Shown here in pieces: positions 22,161 through 31,762 of a stretch of 60,824 nucleotides of DNA. The first letter of the stretch is position 1. Every line of letters begins with the position of its first letter. The position numbers were made by a program, and so were the translations under genes. The notes below the pieces were generated by a model, which did not search any database, had not been told where the DNA came from, and saw nothing but the letters and a program-made list of their open reading frames with translations. The stretch covers positions 1-60,824 of the forward strand of contig CACHHJ010000003.1 in NCBI GenBank assembly GCA_902579585.1, in the 5' to 3' direction. Origin of the DNA: an uncultured Pelagibacteraceae bacterium (GTDB taxonomy: Bacteria; Pseudomonadota; Alphaproteobacteria; Pelagibacterales; Pelagibacteraceae).

Positions 22161-23412
22161 CTGGTTTATCGCTCTTTATAAACTCTACTTTTGGCATCCC
22201 TGTTAAAACCGGCTCTGTTATACTGAGAGGAAGCGGCTGGGTTTTTTCAATTCTGCTAAGTAACGGCAATATTACTAAAAAGTGAGCGAAGTAATATAGA
22301 GTACCGACTCTTGCTACGACAAGATATAAACCTTCGGCTGGCATAGCACCTACATAACCAAGCGCCAAAACATCAATAACTAGCACCCAGAAAAATATTT
22401 TATTAAGAGGTCTAAATACAGATGATCTTACTTTACTACTGTCAAGCCATGGTAATGCCATCAAAATAAAAATTGATCCGAACATTAAAATAACTCCGCC
22501 AAGTTTATCAGGTACTGAACGTAAAATTGCATAAAAAGGCAAAAGATACCATTCAGGCACGATATGTTTGGGAGTAACAAGTGGATTTGCTTGAATATAG
22601 TTATCGCTATGCCCCAAAACATTAGGAGCGAAGAATATAAATCCAGAAAAAATTATTAAAAATATTAATAAGGCAAATAAATCTTTGATAGTAATATATG
22701 GATGAAATGGAACTGTATCTTTTGATGGTTTTTTAACATCAATACCTATTGGATTGTTATTTCCGGGTACGTGTAAAGCCCAAATGTGCAAAATAACTAG
22801 TCCTAAGATTAAAAAAGGAAACAAATAATGCAAACTAAAAAATCTAGTCAAAGTAGGATTATCTACTGAATATCCGCCCCACAACCATGTAGTGATACTC
22901 TCTCCAAATAATGGTATAGCACTAAATAAATTTGTAATTACAGTTGCTCCCCAAAAACTCATTTGACCCCAAGGTAGTACATAGCCCATAAAGGCTGTAG
23001 CCATCATGAGAAGGTAAATTATCATTCCGAGTATCCAAATTATTTCTCTAGGGGATTTATATGATCCATAAAATAATGATCTGAATATATGAATGTATAC
23101 CGCTAAAAAAAACATTGAGGCACCATTACTATGGATATATCTAATTAACCATCCATAATTAACATCTCTCATGATATGTTCAACACTATTGAATGCTAGA
23201 TCTGCATGAGCCACATAATGCATTGCAAGCACAAGTCCAGTTATAATTTGTGATAGCAAACAAAAAGTCAATATACCGCCAAATGTCCACCAATAATTTA
23301 AATTCTTCGGCGTTGGATAATCTGTCAGGTGAGATGCTAAAGATAGAAGTGGAAGTCTATCATTAAACCACTTTCCAAATTTTGATTTAGGGGTATACGT
23401 ATGTTCGCTCAT
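22153..23412 (-). CDS. petB: Cytochrome b of the bc1 complex
   Basis: Cytochrome b N/C domains, [21 protein letters not shown]. Confidence 0.97.
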   Translation of the reverse strand: MSEHTYTPKSKFGKWFNDRLPLLSLASHLTDYPTPKNLNYWWTFGGILTFCLLSQIITGLVLAMHYVAHADLAFNSVEHIMRDVNYGWLIRYIHSNGASMFFLAVYIHIFRSLFYGSYKSPREIIWILGMIIYLLMMATAFMGYVLPWGQMSFWGATVITNLFSAIPLFGESITTWLWGGYSVDNPTLTRFFSLHYLFPFLILGLVILHIWALHVPGNNNPIGIDVKKPSKDTVPFHPYITIKDLFALLIFLIIFSGFIFFAPNVLGHSDNYIQANPLVTPKHIVPEWYLLPFYAILRSVPDKLGGVILMFGSIFILMALPWLDSSKVRSSVFRPLNKIFFWVLVIDVLALGYVGAMPAEGLYLVVARVGTLYYFAHFLVILPLLSRIEKTQPLPLSITEPVLTGMPKVEFIKSDKPDV

Positions 23413-23418
23413 TTAAAT

Positions 23419-23934
23419 TTATCCAATCCTAATTGTGTTATCATCAATAAAAGCGTACTTTGGAATTTCCATATTCGTTGGTGCTGGACCTTTTCTAATT
23501 CTACCTGAAGTATCATAGTGAGATCCGTGGCACGGACAAAACCAACCATTGTAATCTCCCTTATCCGAAAGAGGCACGCACCCAAGATGAGAACAAATAC
23601 CCATCATGACTAACCATTCTGCTTTTTTTACTCTGTCTTCATCTTTTTCAGGATGTTTTAAATCATCCAAGTTTACTGCTTTTGCTTCTGAAATTTCTGT
23701 CTCCGTTCTTCTTTTGATAAACACAGGTTTGCCTCTCCATAAGACTGTAATTGATTTTCCTGGTTCTATTTGACTTATATCTACTTCTGTAGTTGCCAAA
23801 GCCTTAACAGAGCTATCAGGATTCATTTGGTCGATGAATGGCCAAATAGTTGCACCTATACCTACAGCTCCCACTGTATAACTTGCTGTGAAAAGAAAAT
23901 CTCTTCTGTTAGTTTTTTTTTTTGAGTCGTTCAT
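23419..23934 (-). CDS. petA: Ubiquinol-cytochrome c reductase Rieske iron-sulfur subunit
   Basis: CSHLGCVP and CPCHGSHYD, twin-arginine TNRRDFLF; start trimmed to MNDSKKK. Confidence 0.96.
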   Translation of the reverse strand: MNDSKKKTNRRDFLFTASYTVGAVGIGATIWPFIDQMNPDSSVKALATTEVDISQIEPGKSITVLWRGKPVFIKRRTETEISEAKAVNLDDLKHPEKDEDRVKKAEWLVMMGICSHLGCVPLSDKGDYNGWFCPCHGSHYDTSGRIRKGPAPTNMEIPKYAFIDDNTIRIG

Positions 23935-24065
23935 AAAGTTAAAATAATATTGCTTTTTATTATAAAATAGGGTTATTTTAAAGGGTTGCCAGAGGCCAGA
24001 ATGACACACAAATTGAGTTATGTTGTCAAAATTGACTAGTTATAAACATTTAAAATAATTTTTTT

Positions 24066-24917
24066 ATGAAAATAAGTCAGGAAATTGAAAAAAAACTAAC
24101 TGTTCAATGGTTCGGGTTTTTGCAAGAAAAGATAGTAGAAGAGTTTCAAAATCTTGAGTCCGAATTTTCAATAAAAAATAGGAAAAAAGTCACATATTTC
24201 AAAAAAAAGTTTTGGAAAAAGAAAGATCCTAAAGATGGAGGTGGAAAATATTATATTTTAAGAAATGGTCAAATTTTCGATAAGGTAGGGGTTAATCACT
24301 CAACTGTTAAAGGTATATTTCAACAAAATTTTAAATCAAATATACCTGGAACTAGAAAAAATCAAACTTATTGGGCATCAGGGGTATCGGTGGTTGCACA
24401 TATGAAAAATCCAAAAATCCCTGCAGTACATTTTAACACCAGATTTGTTGTTACATCTAAAAGATGGTTTGGCGGAGGTATGGATGTTACACCTAGTCTA
24501 AAAGATTTGAATGAAAAAAAACTGGTTCATAATAACCTAAAACTATTGTGCGATAATAATAATAAAAGCTACAAAAATTACAAAAAATGGTGTGATAATT
24601 ATTTTTTAATTAAACATAGAGAGGAAACAAGAGGTATTGGAGGGATTTTTTTTGATTATCTTTATAAAGATTGGGAAAAAAATTTTAAATTTGTAAGAGA
24701 TGTTGGTATTGGTTTTATTGATATCACCAAAATGTTGATTGAAAAAAAGAGGTTTCTAAATTGGACAAAAAAACAAAAATATAATCAACTTATAAAAAGA
24801 GGAAAGTATGTTGAATTTAATTTGCTTTACGATAGAGGAACAAAATTTGGATTAAACACTGGGGGTAATATTGATGCAATATTTATGTCACTACCACCAG
24901 ATGCTAAATGGAAATAA
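24066..24917 (+). CDS. hemF: Oxygen-dependent coproporphyrinogen III oxidase
   Basis: SVVAHMKNPKIPAVHFNTRF, RWFGGGMDVTP, YDRGTKFGLNTGGNIDAIFMSLPP. Confidence 0.96.
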   Translation: MKISQEIEKKLTVQWFGFLQEKIVEEFQNLESEFSIKNRKKVTYFKKKFWKKKDPKDGGGKYYILRNGQIFDKVGVNHSTVKGIFQQNFKSNIPGTRKNQTYWASGVSVVAHMKNPKIPAVHFNTRFVVTSKRWFGGGMDVTPSLKDLNEKKLVHNNLKLLCDNNNKSYKNYKKWCDNYFLIKHREETRGIGGIFFDYLYKDWEKNFKFVRDVGIGFIDITKMLIEKKRFLNWTKKQKYNQLIKRGKYVEFNLLYDRGTKFGLNTGGNIDAIFMSLPPDAKWK

Positions 24918-25393
24918 TGGAAAAAGAACCAATAACAACCGAAGGATTAAAAAAACTCAAAGATGAGTTAGAAGATCTTAAAAGTAATAAAAGACCCAAG
25001 ACTGTTGCGGCAATAGCGGAGGCAAGAGGGCATGGCGACTTGAAAGAAAATGCCGAATATCATGCAGCAAAAGAACAACAAGGTCATATTGAAACTAGAA
25101 TTTTGCAAATAAATGATTTAATTGCCAGAGCAAATGTCATTGATGTTACTAAAGTTGAAAATGACGGAAAAGTTATTTTTGGATCTACTGTAAGTGTTAA
25201 AGACTTAGAAAATAACAAAAAAATATCTTTTAAAATTGTTGGACGAGATGAAGCAGATGTTAAAAAAAATTTAGTTTATTTTAGATCGCCTATAGGAAAA
25301 TCTTTAATAGGAAAAAAAGTTAAAGACTCTACGATCGTGAATACTCCATCAGGTGAAAAAAACTACGAAATTTTAGAAGTTAAATACATTTAA
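24917..25393 (+). CDS. greA: Transcription elongation factor GreA
   Basis: EPITTEGLKKLKDELEDLKSNKRP, EARGHGDLKENAEYHAAKEQQG. Confidence 0.96.
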   Translation: MEKEPITTEGLKKLKDELEDLKSNKRPKTVAAIAEARGHGDLKENAEYHAAKEQQGHIETRILQINDLIARANVIDVTKVENDGKVIFGSTVSVKDLENNKKISFKIVGRDEADVKKNLVYFRSPIGKSLIGKKVKDSTIVNTPSGEKNYEILEVKYI

Positions 25394-26638
25394 TTAATTA
25401 TATTTTTTAATAAGATTATTTAAATCTTCTTTTTTTAAATCAAAATCATTTTCAATCCAAACTTTTTCGGCTTTTTTAAGTATTTCTCCAATTTTTCTTC
25501 CACTTTTGAAACCTTTATTTATTAAATATTCTCCAGTAAGTGGAAATTCTGGCACTCTTAGGTTTTTTATTTCTTTAATAAGATCATCAATTTTTTTTAA
25601 ATTTTTAGGATTCACTATAGTGTAATAAAATTTTGCTAAAGATATAATTTTCTCTTTGTTATGAAAAAAAACATTTTTTTTTAAGTCTTTGGCAAAAAAG
25701 TTTTTATTTTTTTTCGCTTCGTAGAAATATTTATGTAAAAAATTTAGATATTCTTTTAAAAGATTTGAGGTTTTATATTTATGTACGAAATAATTATGAT
25801 TTTCACCTTGGTCTATTAGTAATAGAGCTAAAACCAAATTATATTCTAACATTATATTTTTTTTAAGTTTTCTATTTTCAAATGTACTTAATCTATTTAA
25901 ATATTTAAATTCAGGGAAAATTATTTCAAAAATTTCCTTAAATTCATCATTTGATACCACTTCATTCAAATTTTTGAGTTTTGTGATTTTTACTATTTCA
26001 GAAAAAATTCTCTCTTTTGAAAGTTTAAGTATTCCTGGAATATTTTTCTTTATTATTTTAATAGTATCTTTGTCCTTTTCAAAATTTTTATATTGAATTG
26101 AAAATCTTAAAAATCTGATAATCCTTAAGTAGTCCTCTTCAATACGTTCTTGCGGGTTTCCGATAAATTTAATCCTTTTATCTTTTAAATCCTTCCTTCC
26201 ATTATGTGGATCAAATATTTTTCCATTTTGATCCAGATAAATTGCATTTATTGTAAAGTCTCTTCTATTTGAGTCTTTTTCCCAACTATTGGTAAATGAG
26301 ACTTTTGCATGCCTACCATCTGTAGAAACATCCTCTCTTAAAGTGGTTATTTCAAAAATTTCCTTATCCTGTTGTAAAGTTAATGTGCCATGATCAATAC
26401 CAGTTTTCAAAACTTTGAAGTTGCTATTTGCAAGTTTTTTTATCACTTCGCCTGGAGTTAGTGTGGTTGCTAAATCAATATCGCCGATTTGTTCATTATT
26501 TAAATAATTTCTAACACAGCCACCAACTAGCATCACATTGTTTTTATTTTTGCCATTAAGATGAACAAATATCTCTTTGATTTTTTTATTTTTATAAAAG
26601 GGGAATAAATATTTTTTTATATTGTCTACAATCAGCAT
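25394..26638 (-). CDS. CCA tRNA nucleotidyltransferase / poly(A) polymerase family
   Basis: LVGGCVRNYL...DIDLAT, RRDFTINAIYLD, RIEEDYLRIIRFLRFS; start placed at 26638 because the longer ORF reads through a tRNA gene. Confidence 0.92.
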   Translation of the reverse strand: MLIVDNIKKYLFPFYKNKKIKEIFVHLNGKNKNNVMLVGGCVRNYLNNEQIGDIDLATTLTPGEVIKKLANSNFKVLKTGIDHGTLTLQQDKEIFEITTLREDVSTDGRHAKVSFTNSWEKDSNRRDFTINAIYLDQNGKIFDPHNGRKDLKDKRIKFIGNPQERIEEDYLRIIRFLRFSIQYKNFEKDKDTIKIIKKNIPGILKLSKERIFSEIVKITKLKNLNEVVSNDEFKEIFEIIFPEFKYLNRLSTFENRKLKKNIMLEYNLVLALLLIDQGENHNYFVHKYKTSNLLKEYLNFLHKYFYEAKKNKNFFAKDLKKNVFFHNKEKIISLAKFYYTIVNPKNLKKIDDLIKEIKNLRVPEFPLTGEYLINKGFKSGRKIGEILKKAEKVWIENDFDLKKEDLNNLIKKYN

Positions 26639-26643
26639 ATTGT

Positions 26644-26717
26644 TGGCTGGGGCGCTAGGATTCGAACCTAGGATGGTGGTACCAAAAACCACTGCCTTAC
26701 CGCTTGGCTACGCCCCA
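26644..26717 (-). tRNA. tRNA-Gln (anticodon TTG) with encoded CCA
   Basis: Reverse complement TGGGGCGTAGCCAAGCGGTAAGGCAGTGGTTTTTGGTACCACCATCCTAGGTTCGAATCCTAGCGCCCCAGCCA folds as a cloverleaf; 7-bp acceptor TGGGGCG/CGCCCCA, anticodon stem GTGGT/ACCAC. Confidence 0.95.
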
Positions 26718-26750
26718 AAGTTTTTTTTGATATATCATAAAAAAACATAT

Positions 26751-27608
26751 TTAAATAGTTCTAGAGAGCACACACCAAAATTTTGGAAATCTCCTTTTTA
26801 TTAATTTTAAGCCAATTAATGCATCCTTTTTATTTAAAAATAAGCCAAAACAAGCCGATCCTGAACCTGTAATTCTTGAAAACTCGCATTTTTTTAACAA
26901 AGATAATTCTTTTAAAACCTTTTTGATAAGTGGAAATTTTGAAATGACAATGTCTTCAAGAGAATTAGTTTCGGACTTTAATTTATCCACCATTTTTAAT
27001 TTCGAAACCCTATTCAAAACATTTAATTTTCTAATTTTTTCGAATTTCCTAATCTTGCTATAAACATCCTTAGTTGAGCTTTTTTTAAAAGGATAGACTA
27101 TCAATAAATAAAAATTGTGCTTAAACTTGAAATTTCTTATATTAAAAAAGTTTTCTTGAATTATTTTATTATTTTTAAAAAATAGTCTGAAATCTGAACC
27201 AAGATATTTTGCAAAATAGTTTATATCTTTATCTATAATTTTACGCTTTTTATAAAAATATTTAATTATTGTTGCGGCATTACTTGAACCTCCCCCGAGC
27301 CCAGAAAACACAGGTATATTTTTTTTTACTTTTATTTCGTATTTTGAACTATTACTAATTATATTTTTTTTTCTTAAAATATACAAACCTTTTGATACAG
27401 AGTTGTTTTTAAGTTTAATATTGTTTTTAAATTTCCCTACAAATTTTAATATATCTTTTTTTCCTGTAATTTTTTTTACTGTTATCTGATCATGAAGATT
27501 AATCAAAAAGATTACAGACTGTATATCGTGATATTGATGATTGATTTTTTTGCCTATTTTTAGTGATAAATTAATTTTAGCTGGTGATTTTAAAAAAATA
27601 TTATCCAT
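26751..27608 (-). CDS. ispE: 4-diphosphocytidyl-2-C-methyl-D-erythritol kinase
   Basis: KSPAKINLSLKIG, IPVFSGLGGGSSNAA GHMP kinase motifs. Confidence 0.92.
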   Translation of the reverse strand: MDNIFLKSPAKINLSLKIGKKINHQYHDIQSVIFLINLHDQITVKKITGKKDILKFVGKFKNNIKLKNNSVSKGLYILRKKNIISNSSKYEIKVKKNIPVFSGLGGGSSNAATIIKYFYKKRKIIDKDINYFAKYLGSDFRLFFKNNKIIQENFFNIRNFKFKHNFYLLIVYPFKKSSTKDVYSKIRKFEKIRKLNVLNRVSKLKMVDKLKSETNSLEDIVISKFPLIKKVLKELSLLKKCEFSRITGSGSACFGLFLNKKDALIGLKLIKRRFPKFWCVLSRTI

Positions 27609-27621
27609 AATACTATAATTA

Positions 27622-29319
27622 TTAAATGTTTTCTAAACCAAATAAAATTTTTCTTTTAATCTTTTTTTTTAGTTTATCGTCTGCATCAAACTCTAAAGCA
27701 TTATTCCAATAATATCTTGCTTGAATTTTATTATTGTTCATCCATAAACAATCTGCGAAATGATCATTTATCACGGGATCTCGTGGCATTAACATAATTG
27801 CAATTTGAAGATATTTTTTTGCTTCCAAAAAATTTTTAGTTTTAAAAAGAGCCCAGCCAAGGGAGTCTGTAATGTAGCCATTATTTTTTTTAAGATTATT
27901 GGCCTCCCTTAACATTTTTAATGCTTCTTCGATATTTTGATTTTTTTCAATCCAACTATAAGCTAAATAATTCATTACAAAGGGCTCTTTGGGTTTTGCC
28001 CTTAATGACTCTATCAAATCTTTCTCCCCAAGTTTCCACTCATTATTTCGCTCATAAGCCATCCCTCTTCTCTCTAAAACTTCAGGATATAAATTATTGG
28101 TTTCATCAATTTCTAACAAAATTTTTGAATATAAATTTATTGCCTCCTCATAATTTTCATTACTTTTTAAAAAGTTTGCTAAATCGAATGTTTCTGAAAT
28201 ACCTACATCTAAAGTTTTGTATATCTGATATAAAAATTTGTTTGAATTAGACTCTTCTTTTTTATTCATTATTAATGCGATCTGCTTAGCGGAATACCAC
28301 TTATAAATTGTTCCATTTTCGTACATTTGTTTATAGATTTTTTTAGCCTGATTATATTTTTCTAAATTATTAAAGTTTTCTGCTAATAAGGCATTATATG
28401 ATTTAAATTTAGGATTTAAAAATTTTGCAATATTTATATAAAAGTTTGATAGTTTATAGTCTTCTTGAGAGGAAAGAACATTTGCCAGTATATAAAAAAG
28501 TTCGGCTATTATATGCGTACTATTATTACAATTGAAAATATTTTTATTTGCTTCTTCACCAATTAAAACTTTTTTAAATTGATTTATTAATAAATTAGAC
28601 GGAAATTTTTCTGAAGCTAAACTTATTATGTTTGTTGCAGATTTTTTATTGTTATTATTATAAAAATAATTTGATACAAAAAAATAGTATCTTGAAAAAT
28701 TAAGCTTATCGTTATTTATAACTTTCATAAACTCTTTCTCGGTATTGTCTAATTTAAGAAAACAATTTCCAAAAGTTTTTTGTATAATAGTTAAATTTTC
28801 AAATGCAGGATTTTGAAAATCAAGAAGATTTAGATCGTCTTGATTTCGAGAGTTTGAAATTTTTGACCATGCTGATAGTGAATTTTGTAAAATTTCAGGT
28901 ACTAAATTACGATTATTTGGAAGCTGGAGTTGATCAAAATAATTTTTGGCCCCTGCAAAGTTATTGGATTTAAATTGATATATTCCTAAAAAAAGAATCG
29001 AGTTGAAATTTGATTGATTTATTTTTTCTAGTTTTTTGGAATATTTATATGCTTCTTGGTATTTTTCTAAGTTTACCAAAGATTGAATACGCATTGATGA
29101 ATACTTTTCATTTCTAGTTTCATTTTTATCCATTTTTTTAAAAAAAACTTGGGATGCTCCATAATCGAAATTGTCAAAAGAGATGATCCCAGAAAAATAA
29201 TTTGAGATAGATTTATCGTCTTGATTGAATTCTAATATTTTTGATAAAGCAGAATTGGATATACCTATAAAAATAAAAGTATATAATAATGTCTTCCAAA
29301 AGAGATTAAATTTATTCAT
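27622..29319 (-). CDS. Tetratricopeptide repeat protein
   Basis: Multiple TPR-like helical repeats (e.g. NGYITDSLGWALFKTKNFLEAKKYLQIAIMLMP), N-terminal signal-like segment. Confidence 0.88.
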   Translation of the reverse strand: MNKFNLFWKTLLYTFIFIGISNSALSKILEFNQDDKSISNYFSGIISFDNFDYGASQVFFKKMDKNETRNEKYSSMRIQSLVNLEKYQEAYKYSKKLEKINQSNFNSILFLGIYQFKSNNFAGAKNYFDQLQLPNNRNLVPEILQNSLSAWSKISNSRNQDDLNLLDFQNPAFENLTIIQKTFGNCFLKLDNTEKEFMKVINNDKLNFSRYYFFVSNYFYNNNNKKSATNIISLASEKFPSNLLINQFKKVLIGEEANKNIFNCNNSTHIIAELFYILANVLSSQEDYKLSNFYINIAKFLNPKFKSYNALLAENFNNLEKYNQAKKIYKQMYENGTIYKWYSAKQIALIMNKKEESNSNKFLYQIYKTLDVGISETFDLANFLKSNENYEEAINLYSKILLEIDETNNLYPEVLERRGMAYERNNEWKLGEKDLIESLRAKPKEPFVMNYLAYSWIEKNQNIEEALKMLREANNLKKNNGYITDSLGWALFKTKNFLEAKKYLQIAIMLMPRDPVINDHFADCLWMNNNKIQARYYWNNALEFDADDKLKKKIKRKILFGLENI

Positions 29320-29331
29320 AATTTATAGTGT

Positions 29332-30051
29332 ATGAAAAATAAATTAATATTTAAAAATACTAAAAATAAGCTTTATCACAAACTATTAAAAAATGAAGTA
29401 ATTTACGACAAAAGACCATTAAAAAGATATAAACAAAATATCACATCAGGGAATTTAAAAGATAAATTTAAAAATCTAGATTCATTAAAAAATAAAATTA
29501 ATTCTATTAAAAATTGTGAACTTAAGAATAGTGCACAACAAATTGTATTTTCAGATGGCAATCCAGATGCGAAAATAATGATAATTGGAGAAGGTCCAGG
29601 CGCAAATGAGGATAAAGAAGGAAAGCCTTTTGTGGGAAGGGCGGGAAAACTTTTAGACAAAATGCTTCAAGCCATAAAACTTGATAGAAATAATGTATAT
29701 ATTTCTAATGTTGTAAATTTTAGACCTCCTATGAATAGAAGGCCAACCGAAACTGAAGTAAAGAGATATCTACCTTTTTTAACCAATCATATAGAAATAA
29801 TAAGTCCAAAAATTCTTTTGTTGCTAGGTAGCACAGCTTTAAATGCATTAATTGGAAGTGAAATCGTAATTTCTAAAGCTAGAGGAAAATGGATAAAAAA
29901 GAAAATTGGTAAAATAAATACCGAAGTAATAGCATCTTTTCACCCTGCTTTTTTAATGAGACAACCTGAACAGAAGAAATATGCTTGGGAAGATTTAAAG
30001 ATGATAAGAAAAAAAATTTCAGAACTAAAAATCAAGTTAAATGGCCGGTAA
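29332..30051 (+). CDS. Family 4-type uracil-DNA glycosylase
   Basis: IIGEGPGANEDKEGKPFVGRAGKLLDKML, SNVVNFRPPMNRRPT, SFHPAFLMRQP. Confidence 0.92.
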   Translation: MKNKLIFKNTKNKLYHKLLKNEVIYDKRPLKRYKQNITSGNLKDKFKNLDSLKNKINSIKNCELKNSAQQIVFSDGNPDAKIMIIGEGPGANEDKEGKPFVGRAGKLLDKMLQAIKLDRNNVYISNVVNFRPPMNRRPTETEVKRYLPFLTNHIEIISPKILLLLGSTALNALIGSEIVISKARGKWIKKKIGKINTEVIASFHPAFLMRQPEQKKYAWEDLKMIRKKISELKIKLNGR

Positions 30052-30610
30052 AATTTTTGCAGGTGTAGACGAAGTCGGAAGAGGTTGTTTGGCTGGCCCG
30101 GTAATTTCTTGTGTAGTTATTTTAAAAAAAAATATAAATAAAAAACTTTTGAAGGACTCAAAAACTATTTCTTACAAAGATAGATTAAAAATTGCTGAAC
30201 ATATAAAAAAAAACTCTTGGTACGCTATTGGCTCCGCTTCTGTTAAAGAAATAGATAAATATAACATTTTTAATGCTACTTTGCTCTCTATGGAAAGGGC
30301 TGTAAAAAAATTAAAAAAAAAACCACATATTTTTCTTGTCGATGGAACACATGCGCCTAAAAAATTGAAGAATTCAAAAACAATAATTAAAGGAGACCAA
30401 AAAGTTAAGTGTATTTCGGCAGCTTCTATTTTAGCAAAAGCTTATAGAGATTTATATATGATAAAATTAGGAAATAAATATCCAAAGTATAAATGGAATA
30501 AAAACTTTGGCTATGGAACTTCACAACATTTGGAGTCCTTAAAAAAATTTGGGGTAACCAGTTACCATAGAAGAAGTTATAAACCAGTACACAACATCTT
30601 GTTCAAATAA
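30041..30610 (+). CDS. rnhB: Ribonuclease HII
   Basis: AGVDEVGRGCLAGPV, VDG, SAASILAKAYRD. Confidence 0.96.
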   Translation: MAGKIFAGVDEVGRGCLAGPVISCVVILKKNINKKLLKDSKTISYKDRLKIAEHIKKNSWYAIGSASVKEIDKYNIFNATLLSMERAVKKLKKKPHIFLVDGTHAPKKLKNSKTIIKGDQKVKCISAASILAKAYRDLYMIKLGNKYPKYKWNKNFGYGTSQHLESLKKFGVTSYHRRSYKPVHNILFK

Positions 30611-30691
30611 GAATCTTAAGCACACAATAGACTCCTATTTTTAGAGAAAAAAAATTTGACGACGGATTCAATTTCGGGTTGAATTAAGTTA
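30611..30691 (+). promoter_or_regulatory. ccrM upstream region with three GANTC sites and a start-proximal inverted repeat
   Basis: GAATC 30611-30615, GACTC 30630-30634, GATTC 30665-30669; ATTCAA(30666-30671)-N7-TTGAAT(30679-30684) ends 7 nt before the ATG. Confidence 0.6.
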
Positions 30692-31762
30692 ATGACAAAG
30701 TTTCTTAACAAAATTGTACATGGTGAGTCTTTGGAAATATTAAAAAAGATTCCAGACAAAACTTTTGATCTAGTTTTTGCTGACCCTCCTTACAATATGC
30801 AAATCGGGGAAAAATTAAAAAGACCCGATGATAGTAAGGTTAATGGAGTTAATGATAAGTGGGATCAATTTTCAAATTTTAATCACTACGATGATTTTTC
30901 TAAAGAATGGTTAAAAGAATGTAAAAGAATTTTAAAGGATAATGGTTCTATTTGGGTGATAGGCACTTACCATAATATTTTTAGACTCGGTTATCATATT
31001 CAAAATTTAAATTACTGGATATTAAACGATGTGATTTGGAGAAAAAATAATCCAATGCCAAATTTTAAAGGAACACGATTTACAAATGCACATGAAACTT
31101 TGATTTGGGCATCAAAAAGTAAAAAGTCAAAATACACATTTAATTATCAATCCTTAAAATGCTTAAATGATGATTTGCAAATGAGATCTGACTGGGCACT
31201 TCCTATTTGTAACGGAAAAGAAAGATTAAAAAAGAATGGGAAAAAAATTCATTCTACGCAAAAACCAGAGGCCTTATTACATAGAATTATATTGGCAACA
31301 ACAAATAAAGACGATTTAATATGTGATCCATTTTTAGGTACTGGAACATCGGCTGTAGTAGCAAAAAAACTTGGTAGAAAGTATTTTGGAATAGAAAAAG
31401 ATAAAAAATATTTTAGCGCAGCAAATATTAGAATAAACTCAGCTAAAACTATTGAAGATAACTATCTCGATACAATTGAGAATACCAAGTCTAAACCCAG
31501 GATACCTTTTGGCTCTTTAGTTGAAATGGGTATAATAAAACCAGGATCTACATTATTTGATCAAAAAAAGAAATTTAATGCAAAAATAATGGCTGATGGA
31601 AGTTTAAAGTATAAAGGCAATGAAGGCTCAATTCATAGAGTAGCAGCTAAAATTATGAGAACCGAAAGTTATAATGGCTGGACATATTGGTATTGTAATA
31701 TAAATGGAAACCCAGTTTGTATTGATAATTTAAGACAGAGGTTAATATCAAAAAATACCTAA
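30692..31762 (+). CDS. ccrM: CcrM-like adenine-N6 DNA methyltransferase (GANTC specificity by family)
   Basis: FADPPYNMQI, CDPFLGTGTSAVVAKKLGRKYFGIE, C-terminal RAMA-like domain; alphaproteobacterial CcrM architecture and rnhB neighbour. Confidence 0.93.
   Translation: MTKFLNKIVHGESLEILKKIPDKTFDLVFADPPYNMQIGEKLKRPDDSKVNGVNDKWDQFSNFNHYDDFSKEWLKECKRILKDNGSIWVIGTYHNIFRLGYHIQNLNYWILNDVIWRKNNPMPNFKGTRFTNAHETLIWASKSKKSKYTFNYQSLKCLNDDLQMRSDWALPICNGKERLKKNGKKIHSTQKPEALLHRIILATTNKDDLICDPFLGTGTSAVVAKKLGRKYFGIEKDKKYFSAANIRINSAKTIEDNYLDTIENTKSKPRIPFGSLVEMGIIKPGSTLFDQKKKFNAKIMADGSLKYKGNEGSIHRVAAKIMRTESYNGWTYWYCNINGNPVCIDNLRQRLISKNT

Noticed and set aside
26639-26692. N-terminal extension of the nucleotidyltransferase ORF (MVFGTTILGSNPSAPANN)
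   Set aside because: It is translation of the tRNA-Gln gene; the start was moved to 26638.
26622-26804. 60-aa plus-strand ORF
   Set aside because: Reads through the antisense of tRNA-Gln (LGFEPRMVVPKTTALPLGYAP is a typical tRNA-antisense artefact).
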